DNA from: Leifsonia sp. SCN 70-46
Lineage (GTDB): Bacteria; Actinomycetota; Actinomycetes; Actinomycetales; Microbacteriaceae
Assembly: GCA_001725325.1 (NCBI GenBank)
Contig: MEFY01000002.1
Location: forward strand, 1,677,559-1,741,558
Direction: 5' to 3'
DNA: 64,000 nt
The notes under the pieces were generated by a model. That model did no database searches. It was not told where the DNA came from and worked only from the letters and a program-made list of their open reading frames with translations. Below, piece after piece: positions 50,995-60,600 of this stretch (positions are counted from its first letter, which is position 1; each line of letters opens with the position of its first letter). The position numbers were made by a program, and so were the translations under genes.

Positions 50995-51031
50995 GCCATA
51001 CATTTGTCAGGCGTGCGTACGAATGTATGGC
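50995..51031. repeat. GCCATACATT inverted repeat in a 180-base gap
   Basis: GCCATACATT (50995-51004) and AATGTATGGC (51022-51031) are perfect 10-base arms, 17 bases apart. Beyond them the match continues imperfectly outwards (TTG and AAG conserved), so each arm looks like the ATGGC start of a short open frame on opposite strands. The AT-rich sequence stands out here. The surrounding gap shows no other gene. Confidence 0.55.
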
Positions 51032-51096
51032 TTTGAGTAAGCGGTTCGCGGAAGGGTCGCGCGACCGCGGGGAGCAGCATCGGGCCGGAGGCAGGC

Positions 51097-52158
51097 CTAC
51101 AGGTCGTTCTGCCTCGGCACGACCACCTGGTTGATGATGAGCAGGATCGCCGCCGCCACGGGGATGGCGATGAGCGCGCCGAGGATGCCGAGCAGCGTGC
51201 CGCCCGCGAGCGCGGCGATCACGACGATCGCGCCCGGCACCTTGACCGCCTGGGCCATGATGCGCGGGTTGAGCACGTACGCCTCGACCTGCATGTACAC
51301 GAGGTAGTAGATCGCGACGGCGATGACGCTCGGGGCGCCGTTGAACGCGAGCACGAGGAGGGTGATGACGGCGGCGCCCGAGACGGTTCCCACGAGCGGG
51401 ATGAGCGAGCCGAGGAAGGCGATGAAGGCGAGCAGCGCCGAGTAGCTGATCGGCAGGCCGAACGCCGGGAAGATGAGGGTGAGGAACACGAACGACAGGA
51501 TGCCGTTCACGAGCGCGAGGGAACCCTGCCCGATGACGTAGCGGCCGACCGCCGAGGCGACCTGCTCGGCGAGGTCGATGAACTTGGGGCGCTTGGAGGC
51601 CGGGACCAGCTGGTAGAGGCCGCGCTTGAGGCTCGTGAGCGAGGCCGTGAAGTAGATGGTGAGGATGATGACGACGACCGCGCCCGTCACGCCCGTGGCG
51701 ATGCCGATGCCGACCGTGAGCACGCCGCCGCCGATGCTCGTGTAGTCGAGGGTCGCGAACCAGTCGGTGACCGCCTTGATCGCGCTGTCGATGTCGAGCC
51801 AGGGCAGTGCGCCGTGGATGCCGTCGCGCACGGTTCCGTCGGCGAAGCCGTTGATGAGGTCGGGCACCGCCTTGATGGCCTTGTTCACCTGCTCGGTGAT
51901 GACGGGGATGATCGCGAACACGAGTCCCACGAAGATGCCCAGCACGACCACGAGCACGATGACGATCGCGAGGGGCCGGGGGAGCTTGCGCTTCTCGAGC
52001 CACGTGACGATCGGGTCGAGGCCGAGCGCGAGGAACAGCGCGGCGCCCACGTAGGTGAGGATCGTCGCGAGGTTGCCCACCGTGGCACCGATGGCCACGG
52101 CCACGAGGACTCCGAGGCCGCCGAAGAGGCCGAGTCGGAACGGGTTCTGGATCTTCAC
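51097..52158 (-). CDS. AI-2E family transporter
   Basis: Polytopic membrane protein of 353 residues (seven to eight helices) of the AI-2E/PerM family. The family hallmarks are the N-terminal LFLALGLDPIVTWLEKRKLPRPLAIVIVLVVVLG and the C-terminal LGSLIPLVGTVSGAAVITLL and YVLNPRIMAQAVKVPGAIVVIAALAGGTLLGILGALIAIPVAA, given in pieces. Members export AI-2, Na+/H+ or have unknown roles, so the name is only a family label. It ends 38 bases from the coiled-coil gene stop side. Confidence 0.88.
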   Translation of the reverse strand: MKIQNPFRLGLFGGLGVLVAVAIGATVGNLATILTYVGAALFLALGLDPIVTWLEKRKLPRPLAIVIVLVVVLGIFVGLVFAIIPVITEQVNKAIKAVPDLINGFADGTVRDGIHGALPWLDIDSAIKAVTDWFATLDYTSIGGGVLTVGIGIATGVTGAVVVIILTIYFTASLTSLKRGLYQLVPASKRPKFIDLAEQVASAVGRYVIGQGSLALVNGILSFVFLTLIFPAFGLPISYSALLAFIAFLGSLIPLVGTVSGAAVITLLVLAFNGAPSVIAVAIYYLVYMQVEAYVLNPRIMAQAVKVPGAIVVIAALAGGTLLGILGALIAIPVAAAILLIINQVVVPRQNDL

Positions 52159-52195
52159 GGCGGCACCTCAGGGTCGGAGGACGAAGCGGGACGGG

Positions 52196-54181
52196 CTACG
52201 ACTCGGAGGTGACCTTCTCGGCCTGGGACAGGACGCCCCGAAGGTTTTCGAAGTAGCCCGCCACCGTGTCGCGCTCCATCCTAATCTTGGCGAGGCGCTC
52301 CTCGGCGTCGGACACGAGCTTCGCCGTGCGGCGCTCCGCGTCGTCGATGAGGGCTTTCGCACGGGCCTCGGCGGCCTCGGTGACCTCCTTGGCGTGGGCG
52401 TCTGCGGCCTCGCGCACCTTGCGTGCCTCGTTCTTCGACGTGGTGTCGAGGTTGACCGTCTCCTGACGCTTGACCGCGGTCTGCCGCACGGCCTCCGCGA
52501 GCTGCGCGTTCGCCTCGTCGAGGAACTGCTGCGTCTGGGTGCTCGCCTCCGTGTGCAGGGCGAGGGCCTCCTTCTCGCCCTCCTCGCGTCGGGCGCCGAG
52601 CTCGGCCTCGAGCGCCGCGCGGGCCTCGGCGGCCTCGCGCTCGAGGGTCGAGCGGGTCTCGTCACGCTGGTGGGCGAGGGCCGCGCGCGTGGTCTCGGTC
52701 TCGCTCGCGAGCTGGGCACGCTGGCGGGCGATGTCGCGCGCGAGGTCGGTCGTCTGCTTCTCCACGTCGGCCGCGAGCCGCGCCGTGGTCTCCGCGACCT
52801 CCGCCTCGAGGGCGGCGCGGCGCTCCCTGATCTCGGCCTCGAGGGCCGACTGCTTCTCCGCGGTCTCCGCGGCGAGGGCCGCGCGTGCCGCCGCAGTCTC
52901 CGAGGAGAGCTGGTTGCGCGCCGCCGTGGTGCGGGCCTCGAGGTCGGCCCGTCCGGTCGTGAGCTCGTGCTCGAGCTCGGCCCGGGCGGACGCGAGCTCC
53001 TGCTCGAGCGCCGCCCGCGTTGACTCGACCTCGGCCTGCAGCGCGGCCTTCGTGCTCGTGACCTCGGCCTCGAGCTCGGCCCGGCGGCCCGAGATCTCGT
53101 GCTCGAGGGCGGTGCGGGCACCCGAGATCTCGGCTTCCAGGGCGGCGCGGGCGCCGGACGTCTCGGCCTCGAGCGCCGCACGGTCTCCCGTCGTCTTGGC
53201 CTCCAGGGCGGCGTGGGCGGCGGCGGTGTCGGCGGCGAGGGTGTCGGCGGCGGCCTTGGCCTCCGCTCGCTGCTGGGCGAGCGCGGCCTGGGTCTCGACG
53301 CGCAGTGCCTCCTGTGCGGCGGCGGTGTCGTTGGCGAGCTTCTCGGCCGCGGCGGCCGTCTCATTCGCGAGCTTCTCGCGCTCGGTGGCGATCTCGGCGG
53401 CGAGGGCAGCGCGACCCGTCTCGAGCTCGCGCGCGAGGTCGGTGCGGCCCTGCTCGAGGTCGCGCGCGAGGTCGGCGCGCAGGCGGGCGTTCTCGTTCTC
53501 GTAGTCGGCGCGGCCCTTCTCGGCGTCGCGGGCGAGCTCGGCCGCGGCCTCACGGGCCGCCGTGGCCTCGCGCGTCGCGGTCTCCCGCAGGTCGGCGACC
53601 TCCTTCTCGACCTCGGCGCGCAGGGCGGCGGCCTCCCGCTTCGCGGTCGTGCGCGTGTCCGCGGCCTCGGTGGCGACGGCACCGCGCAGCGACGCGGCCT
53701 CGCGCTGGGCATCCTGCATGAGGGCCTCGGCGTCGGAGCGCGCACGTGAGAGGAGCGAGTCGGCCTGCTCGCGGGCCTCCGTGACGGCTGCCGCGGCGGC
53801 GGCTGTCGCATCCTCGGTGATCTTCGCGGCCTGGGCCTGGGTCTCGGCGCGCAGGCGGGCCATCTCGGCGGCCGTCGTGGTGCGCAGGTTCTCGGCGTCG
53901 ATGTCGGCCTGGCTGATGAGGCGCGTCGACTGCTCCTCGGCCACGCGCAGGGTGTTCTCGAGCTTCGTGCCGAGTCCGGCGTAGGTGGGGCTGCCCGTCT
54001 CGTCGAGCTCGGCCTGCAGGTCTTCGTTGACCGCGAGGAGGCGCTTGACCTCCTTGGCGGACTCCGCGCGGTCGGCGTTCGCCTGGATGAGCTCGCGGCG
54101 CAGATCCTGTAGCGCTGCGTCGACTTCGTCCTTCCGGTAACCGCGCATCTCTGTTCCGAAAGTCGTGTCGTCTGCAGCCAT
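52196..54181 (-). CDS. DivIVA/Scy-like giant coiled-coil protein
   Basis: Protein of 661 residues. A short N-terminal DivIVA-like motif (FGTEMRGYRKDEVDAALQDLRRELIQ) is followed by nearly continuous Ala/Glu/Arg-rich coiled coil (about 25-640) with tandem repeats such as ALEAETSGARAALEAEISGA and a short C-terminus (YFENLRGVLSQAEKV). The composition resembles Streptomyces Scy/FilP cytoskeletal proteins. It may organise polar growth with DivIVA. ATG 54181 is preferred over 54214 because a -10 box overlaps the longer form. Confidence 0.8.
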   Translation of the reverse strand: MAADDTTFGTEMRGYRKDEVDAALQDLRRELIQANADRAESAKEVKRLLAVNEDLQAELDETGSPTYAGLGTKLENTLRVAEEQSTRLISQADIDAENLRTTTAAEMARLRAETQAQAAKITEDATAAAAAAVTEAREQADSLLSRARSDAEALMQDAQREAASLRGAVATEAADTRTTAKREAAALRAEVEKEVADLRETATREATAAREAAAELARDAEKGRADYENENARLRADLARDLEQGRTDLARELETGRAALAAEIATEREKLANETAAAAEKLANDTAAAQEALRVETQAALAQQRAEAKAAADTLAADTAAAHAALEAKTTGDRAALEAETSGARAALEAEISGARTALEHEISGRRAELEAEVTSTKAALQAEVESTRAALEQELASARAELEHELTTGRADLEARTTAARNQLSSETAAARAALAAETAEKQSALEAEIRERRAALEAEVAETTARLAADVEKQTTDLARDIARQRAQLASETETTRAALAHQRDETRSTLEREAAEARAALEAELGARREEGEKEALALHTEASTQTQQFLDEANAQLAEAVRQTAVKRQETVNLDTTSKNEARKVREAADAHAKEVTEAAEARAKALIDDAERRTAKLVSDAEERLAKIRMERDTVAGYFENLRGVLSQAEKVTSES

Positions 54182-54188
54182 GGATGCC

Positions 54189-54194
54189 ACTTTA
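54189..54194 (-). promoter_or_regulatory. -10 box TAAAGT for the coiled-coil gene
   Basis: On the minus strand TAAAGT lies 7 bases before the ATG at 54181. Confidence 0.5.
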
Positions 54195-54252
54195 GCGCGG
54201 CGGGGTACAGCCAATCATTCACCTCCTTCCCAGCAACTTCCCAGACCCACAG

Positions 54253-54282
54253 TTAGGGGCGACCAAGGCAGTCCGGTATTCT
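54253..54282 (+). promoter_or_regulatory. candidate promoter for the 54422 operon
   Basis: TTAGGG (54253-54258), an 18-base spacer and TATTCT (54277-54282) would give a leader of about 130 bases. The leader contains a GC-rich stem near 54345-54370 and ends with AAAGGAG before the GTG. The 240-base gap holds nothing else recognised. Confidence 0.4.
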
Positions 54283-54421
54283 TGAACGTCTTTGTTGTTG
54301 CCACTCCCCGGAAGTCTCGGGGGCTCCTCCTCTCGTCCCTAGTGCGAGCGGCCGCCTTGAGAGCGGCGGAGGATGCAGCGGACTTTCGGTCTCTCCGGCA
54401 GCACGAAAGGAGTAGTCCACC

Positions 54422-56146
54422 GTGCGGTTCGTTCTCGCCATCATCAGCTTCGTCGTGGCCGCGGTCATGATCGGCGCGGGCATCGCCCAGCGCACGATCC
54501 TGCTCGAGCCCGACCACGTCGCCCTCTCGAGCTCGTCGAGCACGGGCGCGGCGGTCACCGTCATCGACGGCGCGGCCCTCAACGCCTACGACGGGTCTCA
54601 GCGCCTCTCGGTCTCGGGCACCGACGACATCATCGCCGCGTACGGGCGCACGAGCGACGTGCTCGCCTGGATCGGCGACGCGCAGTACACCGAGGTCGGC
54701 TTCGACGCCGAGAAGGGCGAGCTCACGAGCAAGCTCGTTCCGGGAACCGAGAAGTCGGTGCCGACGATCGAGGGGTCCGACCTCTGGCTCGACGAGTACA
54801 CGAGCGCCGACTCGCTCGCGATCACCGTCAAGGTGCCGAGCGACGTCTCGTTCATCATGATCTCCGACGGCAAGAAGGCCGCGCCAGCCGACGTCGAGCT
54901 CTCGTGGCCCGTGGACAACTCGACCCCGCTCGCGGGGCCGCTCATCGTCGCGGGCGCCGTCGTGCTGCTGCTCGGCCTCGCGCTGCTGCTGTGGGCGATC
55001 AACCACATGCGCAGCTCGCGCGGCCCGCGCCGCAAGCCCCAGAAGATGCCCAAGGTTCCGCGCAAGCCCCTGGTCAAGCCGCGCTCCGGCGGGCGCCGCA
55101 CCGCGGCGGGCATGATCGCCGTGCCGATCACCCTCGTGGGCGCGCTCGTGCTCACGGGCTGCAGCGCCGACTTCTGGCCCGGCTCGAAGCCCGGCGCCGC
55201 GCCGAGCGCGAGCGCCTCGGCCGCCCCCGTCGACCAGGCGGGCGAGCCGCCGGCCGCGACCGTCAACCAGGTCGAGCGCATCATCACGAAGATCAGCCAG
55301 ACGACCGCCGACGCCGATGCCGCGAAGGATGCCACGCTCCTCGCCACGCGCTTCCAGGGTGCGGCGCTCGAGCTGCGTGTCGCCAACTACGCGATCACGA
55401 CCGCCGACCCGTCCATCGCGGCCCTCGCCGCGATCCCCGCGGGGCCCGTCAAGGTGACCCTGCCGCAGCGCACGGACTCGTGGCCGCGCACGGTGTTCGC
55501 GGTCATCCAGGATGACAGCGACTCGACGATCCCGCCGCTCGCCCTGTTCCTCGAGCAGGAGGATCCGCGCGCCAACTACAAGGTCGCGTACGCCATGACG
55601 CTCGAGCCGTCGGCGGTGCTGCCCAAGGTCGCCCCCGCGGCGATCGGCGCCTCGCAGCTCGCGGACGACAGCGGCGTGCTCAAGCTCACGCCCGACGAGG
55701 TGGCCCTCGGCTACGCCGACATCCTCGAGAAGGATGTCGACAGCGACGCGTACCTCGACTTCGAGGCGGAGGGGGACAGCCTGCGCGAGAACGTCGGCGT
55801 CACCTACAAGGCGACCGTGAAGTCGAGCCTGCCGTCGACGGCGACCGTGGCGTTCGGCCACGCGCTCGGCGGTGCGGACGCCATCTCGCTCGCCACCAAC
55901 GACGCGGGCGCCCTCGTTGCCGTCAACGTCAACGAGACGACCACCGTCACCCCCGTCGAGGCAGGCGCCGCCGTCAACCCGACGGGCCAGGTGAAGGCGC
56001 TCTCGGGCCTCGCGATCAGCACGAAGGGCGTCATCGCCACCTACGGCGACCAGCTGCTCTTCTACGTGCCGCCCGCCGGGAGTGATGCGAAGATCATCCT
56101 GCTCGGCTACACGCAGGGCCTCATCAAGGCAGGGGAGGTCGGATGA
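54422..56146 (+). CDS. large membrane/secreted protein, family unknown
   Basis: Protein of 574 residues. An N-terminal helix (RFVLAIISFVVAAVMIGAGIA) precedes an extracellular beta-rich domain (about 28-175). A second helix (about 180-202, LIVAGAVVLLLGLALLLWAI) leads into a basic cytoplasmic stretch rich in Arg/Lys/Pro (205-235). A third helix around 240 (GALVLTGCSADF) looks like a buried signal/lipobox and precedes a second extracellular domain of about 310 residues. The layout resembles two fused exported proteins. Such proteins are sometimes labelled glycosyltransferase, but I see no such domain. Confidence 0.75.
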   Translation: MRFVLAIISFVVAAVMIGAGIAQRTILLEPDHVALSSSSSTGAAVTVIDGAALNAYDGSQRLSVSGTDDIIAAYGRTSDVLAWIGDAQYTEVGFDAEKGELTSKLVPGTEKSVPTIEGSDLWLDEYTSADSLAITVKVPSDVSFIMISDGKKAAPADVELSWPVDNSTPLAGPLIVAGAVVLLLGLALLLWAINHMRSSRGPRRKPQKMPKVPRKPLVKPRSGGRRTAAGMIAVPITLVGALVLTGCSADFWPGSKPGAAPSASASAAPVDQAGEPPAATVNQVERIITKISQTTADADAAKDATLLATRFQGAALELRVANYAITTADPSIAALAAIPAGPVKVTLPQRTDSWPRTVFAVIQDDSDSTIPPLALFLEQEDPRANYKVAYAMTLEPSAVLPKVAPAAIGASQLADDSGVLKLTPDEVALGYADILEKDVDSDAYLDFEAEGDSLRENVGVTYKATVKSSLPSTATVAFGHALGGADAISLATNDAGALVAVNVNETTTVTPVEAGAAVNPTGQVKALSGLAISTKGVIATYGDQLLFYVPPAGSDAKIILLGYTQGLIKAGEVG

Positions 56147-57039
56147 CCAACGCACCGCTCGGCGGCAACCTCCGAGGCGCCGTCGACCTCTCGTCGCTTG
56201 TGCGGCCGCCGGCCCCGGCCGGGGGAGCGCCCGCTGCCCCGGGCGGCGTGGTGCGATCGGCGAACGACGCCAACTTCACGGCCATCCTCGACCTCTCGTC
56301 GACGGTGCCCGTCATCGTGGAGTTCTACGGGCAGGGCGTCGAGCCCGTGCTGGGCGACCTCATCGCGCAGTACGGCGGCCGCATCGCACTCGCGACCGTG
56401 GATGCGACGACGAGCCCGCAGCTCGTGCAGGCGTTCCAAGTGCAGCAGGTTCCCACCGTCGCCGCGGTCGTGGGCGGGCGGCCCGTGCAGCTCTTCGTGG
56501 GCATGGTCCCCGAGGAGGAGCTGCGCGACGTGCTCGAGCAGGTGCTGCAGCTCGCCGCCCAGAACGGCGTGCAGGGCTCGATCGCCGTGGACGGCGCCGA
56601 GCCCTCTGAGCCCGTGGAGGAGCCGCTGCCTCCGCACCACCAGGAGGCGTACGACGCGATAGCGTCCGGCGACTTCGCGACCGCGATCAAGGAGTACGAG
56701 ACCGCGATCGCCCAGAACCCGCGCGACCAGCTCGCCGTCGCGGGCCTCGCGCAGGTCTCCCTGCTGCAGCGCCTCGAGGGCGCCGACGCCTCGGCGGTCC
56801 GCTCCGCGGCCGCTGCCGAGCCGACCGACGTCGCCGCCCAGCTCGCCGTCGCCGACCTCGACGTCTCGGGCGGCCACCTCGACGACGCGTTCGGGCGCCT
56901 GCTCGACCTGTTCCCGACCCTCGACCAGCCGGGCAAGAACTCGGTGCGCACGCGCCTCCTCGACTACTTCGAGATCGCGGGCGCCGAAGACCCGCGCGTG
57001 GTCTCCGCTCGACGCCGCCTCACGGGCCTGCTCTACTAG
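56143..57039 (+). CDS. YbbN/CnoX-like thioredoxin-TPR protein lacking redox cysteines
   Basis: Protein of 298 residues. A Pro/Ala-rich start leads into a thioredoxin-like domain (about 38-145, VPVIVEFYGQGVEPVLGDLIAQYGGRIALATVDATTSPQLVQAFQVQQVPTVAAVVGG in pieces), then TPR-like helices (about 165-290, AYDAIASGDFATAIKEYETAIAQNPRD). The CxxC of ordinary thioredoxins is replaced (YGQGVEP), and there are no cysteines in the protein, so it is probably a chaperone holdase. The start overlaps the preceding stop (ATGA). Confidence 0.9.
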   Translation: MTNAPLGGNLRGAVDLSSLVRPPAPAGGAPAAPGGVVRSANDANFTAILDLSSTVPVIVEFYGQGVEPVLGDLIAQYGGRIALATVDATTSPQLVQAFQVQQVPTVAAVVGGRPVQLFVGMVPEEELRDVLEQVLQLAAQNGVQGSIAVDGAEPSEPVEEPLPPHHQEAYDAIASGDFATAIKEYETAIAQNPRDQLAVAGLAQVSLLQRLEGADASAVRSAAAAEPTDVAAQLAVADLDVSGGHLDDAFGRLLDLFPTLDQPGKNSVRTRLLDYFEIAGAEDPRVVSARRRLTGLLY

Positions 57040-57043
57040 GAGC

Positions 57044-57424
57044 GTGACCGAGACTGTGCCGGGGCCGACAGCGGCCCTGCTCGACGTGTGGGCGCGGGTC
57101 GCGTTGTTCGCGGCCATTCTGGTCGTCATCCTCGGGGGTGTGCTGGCCTCCATTCCGGTGCTGGTGTTGGCTGCGGTGCTATTCGGCGCGGCGATCATGC
57201 TGGGCGTACGGAGCGCGCGCGCGATGGCGCGGGAGAAGAATGCCGGCTACTCCACGATCTACGACGTACCCGGGTTCGCGCTCCGTGACGCCCGCACCAA
57301 GCAGCTCCTGCGCGCCGCAGACACCGAACCCGTCGGAGGCGGAAGACGCTCCATTCTGCGCGCGATGTTCACGGTGAAACCGGGCACCGTACTTGCGAAG
57401 CGCCTCGAGGAGGAGCGGGACTAG
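57044..57424 (+). CDS. small membrane protein, family unknown
   Basis: Protein of 126 residues from a GTG start 4 bases after the YbbN-like gene. Two helices (about 17-37 and 39-55) are followed by a basic cytoplasmic tail (VRSARAMAREKNAGYSTIYDVPGFALRDARTKQLLRAAD in segments). It is not recognised. The position suggests co-expression with the YbbN-like gene. It is the last gene of the conserved GC-rich block. Confidence 0.65.
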   Translation: MTETVPGPTAALLDVWARVALFAAILVVILGGVLASIPVLVLAAVLFGAAIMLGVRSARAMAREKNAGYSTIYDVPGFALRDARTKQLLRAADTEPVGGGRRSILRAMFTVKPGTVLAKRLEEERD

Positions 57425-57465
57425 GCGCCCGAGTGCGCCAACGGGAAACCTTGCGCGCAGACACC

Positions 57466-57475
57466 ATACATGTAT
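57466..57475. promoter_or_regulatory. palindrome ATACATGTAT
   Basis: A perfect 10-base palindrome immediately upstream of the small ORF (57477). It shares CCATACAT with the arms of the inverted repeat at 50995, hinting at a common binding protein. Confidence 0.35.
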
Positions 57476-57476
57476 T

Positions 57477-57611
57477 ATGAGTCTCGCTCACGAGGCCCGT
57501 CGTACCGCACACCAGGCTGCGCAGATTAACAAGCTTCCTGCGCGCAAGTTCTATGAACTTTCTATGGCGATTATTGCTCATTCGCCGCTACGGTGGGTGC
57601 TACTCAGCTGA
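57477..57611 (+). CDS. small ORF (44 residues), low-GC codons
   Basis: An open frame of 44 codons reading MSLAHEARRTAHQAAQINKL at the start and ending HSPLRWVLLS. It uses AT-ending codons (ATT, CTT, TCT, TAT) rare in the neighbouring genes. No Shine-Dalgarno is visible. It could be a small peptide, or a fragment of a decayed gene such as a regulator. I do not recognise it. Confidence 0.3.
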   Translation: MSLAHEARRTAHQAAQINKLPARKFYELSMAIIAHSPLRWVLLS

Positions 57612-57626
57612 GCCGACCTCACCCGC

Positions 57627-57668
57627 GTGAACACTTTGGCCAGCCCGTCGCAGTCTGGGAGTGTTCAC
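57627..57668 (+). promoter_or_regulatory. hairpin covering the ribosome site of the giant gene
   Basis: GTGAACACT (57627-57635) and AGTGTTCAC (57660-57668) are perfect 9-base arms, extending to 12 with one mismatch, 24 bases apart. The right arm overlaps the candidate ribosome site GGGAG (57657-57661) and ends at the GTG start, so a folded leader would block initiation. It could instead be a protein-binding site. Confidence 0.5.
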
Positions 57669-60600
57669 GTGAAGGTCCTGCTTGGAGCCGTTCTGGCTGC
57701 AGTCTTGGTGGCGACGACTGTCGCACCGGTCGCTGCTGAGGAGCCGCAATCGGACGTGACAGAGTCCTCGCCATACGACCTCCCGCTTCTTGTCTCTGAA
57801 GAACCTGCTGTCGTAGCGCCTGCTCCGCTCGAGGGTGACTTCACTGACATCGACCTACCGATACCCGCGGTGGCGAATCGGGCAGTGAGCCCCTCTCGAC
57901 CGGGCCCCCCGGTCGAGAGAAAGCCTTTCGTCTTCGACGCCGAGGGCGCGCAGGTGGTTGAACGCTCCGAGTTCATCACGACCTACGAGAACCCGGACGG
58001 TGGATTCGTCGACCGGATCGGGCAGATTCCGCTCAACGCCCGCAATGACCATCGCGAGTGGGTTCCCATCGACACTTTTGTAAGTCGGGACCTCGACGGC
58101 ACCTGGTCGACCGACGCGCATCCAATCGACCCGGTGTTCGCGCCGCGGGCCGATGAGGAGAACGCGTTCAGCGTCTCCCGCGGCGGCTACACCATCGGGT
58201 ACACCCTCGTCGGCGCAGAGGACTCGTCGTTGAGGGTCGTGCCGCACGTCTGGGACGAGTCCCAGCCCAAGGGAAGCGACATTCTCTATCCCGACGTGTT
58301 CGACGGCGTCGACCTGAAGTTCCAGGTGACGCAGGCGGGGGTGAAGGAGTCGTTGAGCCTTGACTCCCTGCCACCCGCAGAGGAGTCCGAGTGGACCTGG
58401 CGAATCGAGGTCAACGCCCTCACCCCGTCAGTCGATGAGCACGGGTCAGTGAACTTCTCCAACCGCTATGGTGACGTGAAATTCCACATCCCTGCTCCGA
58501 TCATGTGGGACTCGTCGGGCGAGGACGGAAAGTCGGAATCGGCGATGTCGAACCTGAAGGTCCACGTCACGCCGGACGGGGACGGCTGGCTCCTGACCCT
58601 GACGGCCGATCACCGGTGGCTCGCGGATCCCGACCGCGTCTACCCCGTCACGGTCGACCCGACAACGCGACCTGGGCCCAGCTCGATGAGCGCTTACAAG
58701 TCAGACGGGGCCTACCGCAACGATGGAATCCTCGTGGGCAACGCCCGTAGCGGCGGCGATTACTACTGGCACTCCACGGCCCAGTTCAACTACTCGCCCG
58801 CCGCCGGCTCCCAAGTGGTCGATGCCGCCGTAGCGGCCTACTACGTCGACGGCTATACGGGCGCGGCAACGACGTACATCCACGCGGCCGCCTGCGACGG
58901 GTACTGGTGTCTTGGGGAGTGGTTGGCGATGGTCAGCCTCACCAACAACGCCGCCTGGAGCGTCGACCGAACTCCCGGCCTCGGCAACCGTGTGGCTCAA
59001 TGGGTGCGCGACGGGCAGTTCAGCAAGAAGCTGATCTTCGCCGGCGATGAGACCGCGGGCAAGTACACCTTCAAAGACCTCACCGCCGAGCTCTACGTCG
59101 AGTACGTCAACTACCCGACGGTCCCCGTCACGACCCTTCCCGCCAACGGGGCTTCCAAGGCACCGGTGATGCCGACGCTCAAAGCGTCTGCGACGCAGGC
59201 TCAAGGACTGCCGCTTTCATGGCAGTACAAGATCTGGAAGACGTCGGATGTCAGCACGACGCCGTACTACACCTCGATCTGGCCTGACGGGAGCGAATGG
59301 AGCCAGTACGGCTCTCCGCCCGACTTCCAGGTTCCCCAGGGCATCTTGGAGCCCGGCAAGACGTACTACTGGAAGGCCAGCGTTCGGGACTCCAAGGAGA
59401 ATTACTACGGAACCACGGTGAGAACGTCGGCCGCGGCGAGCTCCTTTTCCACGAACACCCCAGCGCCGACGCCGGAGCAAGCCAGCGTGGCACCCGCGGA
59501 CGGGGTCACGATCACGACTCTGACCCCGACTTTCGAGGCTCCCGAGGTGATCGACGCGAACGGCGACACGGTGCAGTACCAGTTCCGCATTGCCAGCGGC
59601 TCCGATGGCAAGACCGGCGCCATAGCCACCTCGGGCTGGCAATCCAGTAGGTCCTGGACTCCGACACCAGGAACCCTGCAAGATGGCGACTCCTACACCT
59701 GGGTGGTACTCACCAACGACGGGTATGACGCCGACTACGCGCCCTCGTGGGTAAACCACCTCAAGGTCAACCTGCGCCTGGGTGCCTCCGGTCCCTCTCC
59801 GTTCGACTCGGCGGGCCCGGTGACGGTCAACCTCGCCAACGGGAACGCCAACCTGTCGTTCTCATCCCCGATCGTCAATACTGTCGGCGGGCCCATGGGC
59901 CTCTCTTTCGCATACAACTCACAGCAGTCGCCGGATCGATACCGAGGGCTCACCGCCACGTACTACAACGCCCTGACGACGGGACAGACGAGCACCACAA
60001 GCTTCAGCGTCGACGGCAAGCCAGCGCTGATCTCCCGCACAGACCCGTCCGTCAACTTCCTTTGGGAGACCGACAGCCCGGGCCCCGCGCTGCCCACCAA
60101 CTACTTCCTCGCCCGATGGACTGGGTTCATCCAGGTGCCCTCTGCAGGCACCTACACCTTCGGCACCTTCGCTGATGACGGCAGCCGGGTGACGATTGGC
60201 GGCACTAGCGTTCTCGACAAATGGGAGACGTCGACCACGGGCGCCCCCAAGATGCTGTGGGGAACCGCCAAGGTCATGGGGGAGGCCCCGGTTCCATTCC
60301 AATTCGACTACTACGACAGCACCGGCAATGCGACTGTTCAACTTTGGGTGCGTGATCCCAGCAACAACGTGTCGATTGTTCCACCGGACTGGTTCTCGAC
60401 GCAGGTCGAGGTCTTGCCAGCGGGCTGGTCGACCTCCACACCCATGGCGGGCTCGGGCGGCTTCTACTCGTCCGCGCGAGTCACAGAGGCGTCGGTGGTA
60501 CTTACTGATCTCACCGGCTCGGTTCACACCTACGTCAAGAAGAGCAGCGGTGGATACACTCCTCCTGCTGGCGAGTACGGGGTCCTCTCGCTCGACAGCA

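Noticed and set aside
52168-54222. 684-residue Arg/Ser/Pro-rich frame overlapping the coiled-coil gene, and trinucleotide-like DNA repeats
   Set aside because: The alternative frame has no promoter or domain. The DNA repetition simply reflects heptad repeats of the coiled-coil protein.
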